A stretch of DNA of 64,000 bases from CALHRB01 sp964473465. GTDB lineage: Bacteria; Bacteroidota; Ignavibacteria; Kapaibacteriales; UBA2268. The notes below the pieces were generated by a model. That model was not told the DNA's origin and did not search any database. It worked only from the letters and a program-made list of their open reading frames with translations. The position numbers and the translations under genes were made by a program. Positions 62,617-64,000 of the stretch are shown here, one piece after another (positions within the stretch are counted from its first letter, which is position 1; every line of letters starts with the position of its first letter). Where the stretch lies: NCBI GenBank assembly GCA_964473465.1, contig CAYYPE010000012.1, forward strand, positions 30,177-94,176, written 5' to 3'.

Positions 62617-63993
62617 ATGAGAATTTCATTTTTAATCATTATTATATTAATATTATCGAACTCAATAATAGAATGTTTCGGTTTATGGGAATTAGTTTAT
62701 AGTTCAGGTTATAAAACTATGTCCTTCAAATCTATTAAATGTTATGACAATAAGAATTGTGTTGCTATAGCTAATGAACAACTCGAATTTCCAACCTTTT
62801 TTAAAACAGGAGATGGTGGATCAAATTGGGAAATAGTATTTCAAGACAGACAGAAATCTTATGTTGACTCTCTTGGAAATTTGATCATTTATCAACCATG
62901 CAGATCAGCTGAAGTCAGTTATCATAAATCAGGCATTATTAATGTAATAGGTGACTCAGGGGTTTTATGGCAGTCAATAGATGATGGATCTAACTGGGAA
63001 AAAATGAAATTTGATATTAAAATGATCAATGTATTTATTTCGGATGATTACAATATTTCAATGTTCTCAGAAGATTTTGGGGCACTTTCTTTTAGATTCA
63101 ATGTATTTTTAACCATGAATAATTGGAGTACTTTTAAAAGTATCTCTATTAACTTACCTGATAGTGTTAAACCCTCATCATTTTCTGATGTCATCTGCCC
63201 GGGAGATGGTGTCATTTTAATTTTAGGGTATAAAAACAGTCTTAATGAATATATAATAAAATCCACAGATTATGGCGAAACCTGGATTGCTTATCAACCA
63301 ATTAAACCTCGTGCATATAAAATATTTTTTTTAGATGAAAATTATGGTTTTGCAGTTGGAGGTAGGTATAAAGTTAATACAAATATTTACAAAGATCTGA
63401 TATATCACACATCAGACGGTGGACAAAGCTGGGAAACACAGTTAGACACTATTGAATATTATCCTGATGGTTTAAAAAGGATTTATTTCTATGATAAAAA
63501 TCATGGGGTTGCGATAGGAAATTGGCATAAGATGTGGCGGACAAGTAATGGAGGTAAATCCTGGTATAAGGATAGTTCCTTTAACTCTGGCATTACCGCC
63601 GATTATTTTTCGGATATCGTAATGTTAGGACCAAATGAAATGATTGGTTTAACGGAGGACGGGTCAATATATAAATATTCAGAAAAGTTGTCTATAGATG
63701 AAAATAAATTAAAATCTCATCCAGAGAAAATTACCATCTCCCCCAACCCAGCAGGGGAATATATAGAGATATCGGGCTTGAACAAGGGGTTGCAACCCCT
63801 TGTTCCTGAGCAGGAAATCAAAATCTACAACCTACTTGGGGAGAGCGTCCTATCAGTAGCACAGACGTTCCCATCTGTGGACAGTGGTCAGACAGGAATG
63901 TCCGACCTACTAAGGGTGGATGTTTCGGATTTGCCTGCGGGTGTGTATTTTGTCCGTGTTGGCGATTGGGTGGGACGCTTTGTGAAAATATAA
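62617..63993 (+). CDS. BNR/Ycf48-like exported protein with T9SS sorting domain of distinct composition
   Basis: 458-residue surface protein starting 4 bp after the Cys-rich gene. A signal peptide (FLIIIILILSNSII) precedes a Ycf48/BNR propeller of about six repeats (FFKTGDGGSNWEIVFQ, LWQSIDDGSNWEKMKF, IIKSTDYGETWIAYQP, IYHTSDGGQSWETQ, MWRTSNGGKSWYKD). The last about 90 residues are a type A sorting domain (TISPNPAGEYIEISG, IKIYNLLGESVLSV, LPAGVYFVRVGDWVGRFVKI). That part is far richer in G+C than the rest of the gene and contains in-frame palindromes. The composition break near 63720 suggests domain replacement. The stop lies 8 bp before the window end. Confidence 0.86.
   Translation: MRISFLIIIILILSNSIIECFGLWELVYSSGYKTMSFKSIKCYDNKNCVAIANEQLEFPTFFKTGDGGSNWEIVFQDRQKSYVDSLGNLIIYQPCRSAEVSYHKSGIINVIGDSGVLWQSIDDGSNWEKMKFDIKMINVFISDDYNISMFSEDFGALSFRFNVFLTMNNWSTFKSISINLPDSVKPSSFSDVICPGDGVILILGYKNSLNEYIIKSTDYGETWIAYQPIKPRAYKIFFLDENYGFAVGGRYKVNTNIYKDLIYHTSDGGQSWETQLDTIEYYPDGLKRIYFYDKNHGVAIGNWHKMWRTSNGGKSWYKDSSFNSGITADYFSDIVMLGPNEMIGLTEDGSIYKYSEKLSIDENKLKSHPEKITISPNPAGEYIEISGLNKGLQPLVPEQEIKIYNLLGESVLSVAQTFPSVDSGQTGMSDLLRVDVSDLPAGVYFVRVGDWVGRFVKI
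63781..63804 (+). repeat. Perfect 24-bp palindrome inside the sorting-domain coding sequence
   Basis: Arms AACAAGGGGTTG and CAACCCCTTGTT are exact reverse complements with no spacer. It is in frame, encoding the loop NKGLQPLV between two strands of the sorting domain, and is far more GC-rich than the gene body. Confidence 0.8.
63863..63903 (+). repeat. Imperfect inverted repeat inside the sorting-domain coding sequence
   Basis: GACGTTCCCATCTG (from 63864) pairs with CAGACAGGAATGTC (from 63889) at 11 Watson-Crick positions plus one G-U, with two mismatches and a loop of about 11 nt. In frame it encodes a Ser/Gly-rich loop (PSVDSGQTGMS) in the sorting domain. Confidence 0.6.
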
Positions 63994-64000
63994 AAAAAAA

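Overview
The window looks like chromosomal DNA of a Gram-negative member of the Bacteroidota/Chlorobiota (FCB) group, plausibly an Ignavibacteria- or Kapabacteria-like lineage. Base composition is AT-rich (roughly one third G+C by eye). At least ten genes encode exported proteins ending in a type IX secretion (T9SS) C-terminal sorting domain. There is a CMP-KDO synthetase (LPS), several outer-membrane barrels, an isolated nuoD, and an NrfHA ammonifying nitrite reductase. I cannot fix the taxon below phylum level. I saw no rRNA, CRISPR array, transposase or prophage; two tRNAs are present (Gln-UUG, Ser-GCU).

Layout. 1-1.9 kb (minus): start of prs, tRNA-Gln, trmB and an MlaE-type permease. 2-9.9 kb (plus): three large T9SS cargo genes, two tandem paralogous gingipain-like proteins and an M6-type metalloprotease. 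9.9-11.1 kb (minus): pdxH and a gamma-carbonic anhydrase. 11.1-17.3 kb (plus): hydE, a FemAB/GNAT-like transferase, a glycosyltransferase and two outer-membrane barrel proteins. 17.3-19.8 kb (minus): a trypsin-like protease and asd. 19.9-29.6 kb (plus): two lipoproteins, an O-methyltransferase, a VWA-OmpA lipoprotein with an AUU start, an esterase with a sorting domain, an Rrf2 regulator with nrfH and nrfA, and ispH. 29.6-37.8 kb: umuC, rarA, a glutaminyl cyclase, kdsB, an ATP-grasp protein and a BNR-repeat T9SS cargo. 38-40.4 kb: an ECF sigma factor, an apparent dual-membrane-spanning anti-sigma factor and a lipoprotein. 40.8-47.2 kb: infC, an AAA-TPR ATPase, tRNA-Ser, nuoD, an OMP and rsmB. 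47.2-52.3 kb (minus): hslV, hslU, a small Cys protein and a T9SS subtilase. 52.5-54.7 kb (plus): a beta-helix protein and a metal-binding pair. 54.7-60.7 kb (minus): a type II restriction-modification system whose nuclease is frameshifted, class II ribonucleotide reductase and a SIMPL protein. 60.9-64 kb (plus): a REP doublet, a Cys-rich T9SS protein switched out of frame by a C10 tract in its signal-peptide region, and a BNR protein whose sorting domain differs sharply in composition.

How the genes work together. The dominant theme is the cell surface: T9SS cargo (proteases, propellers, beta-helix), OM barrels, lipoproteins, KDO synthesis, a periplasmic protease, a glutaminyl cyclase that could cap N-terminal Gln of exported proteins, and a sigma/anti-sigma pair that could sense the outer membrane. 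A second theme is anaerobic nitrogen and hydrogen metabolism (NrfHA under an iron-sulfur-type Rrf2 regulator, HydE, B12-dependent NrdJ).

The points most worth following up are the C10 phase-variation tract at 61084, the sorting-domain cassette with in-frame palindromes at 63720-63993, the Dma-like anti-sigma at 38584, the 25-bp perfect inverted repeat before nrfH, the AUU start at 22269, and the frameshifted HinP1I-like nuclease paired with an SPPY amino-methyltransferase.
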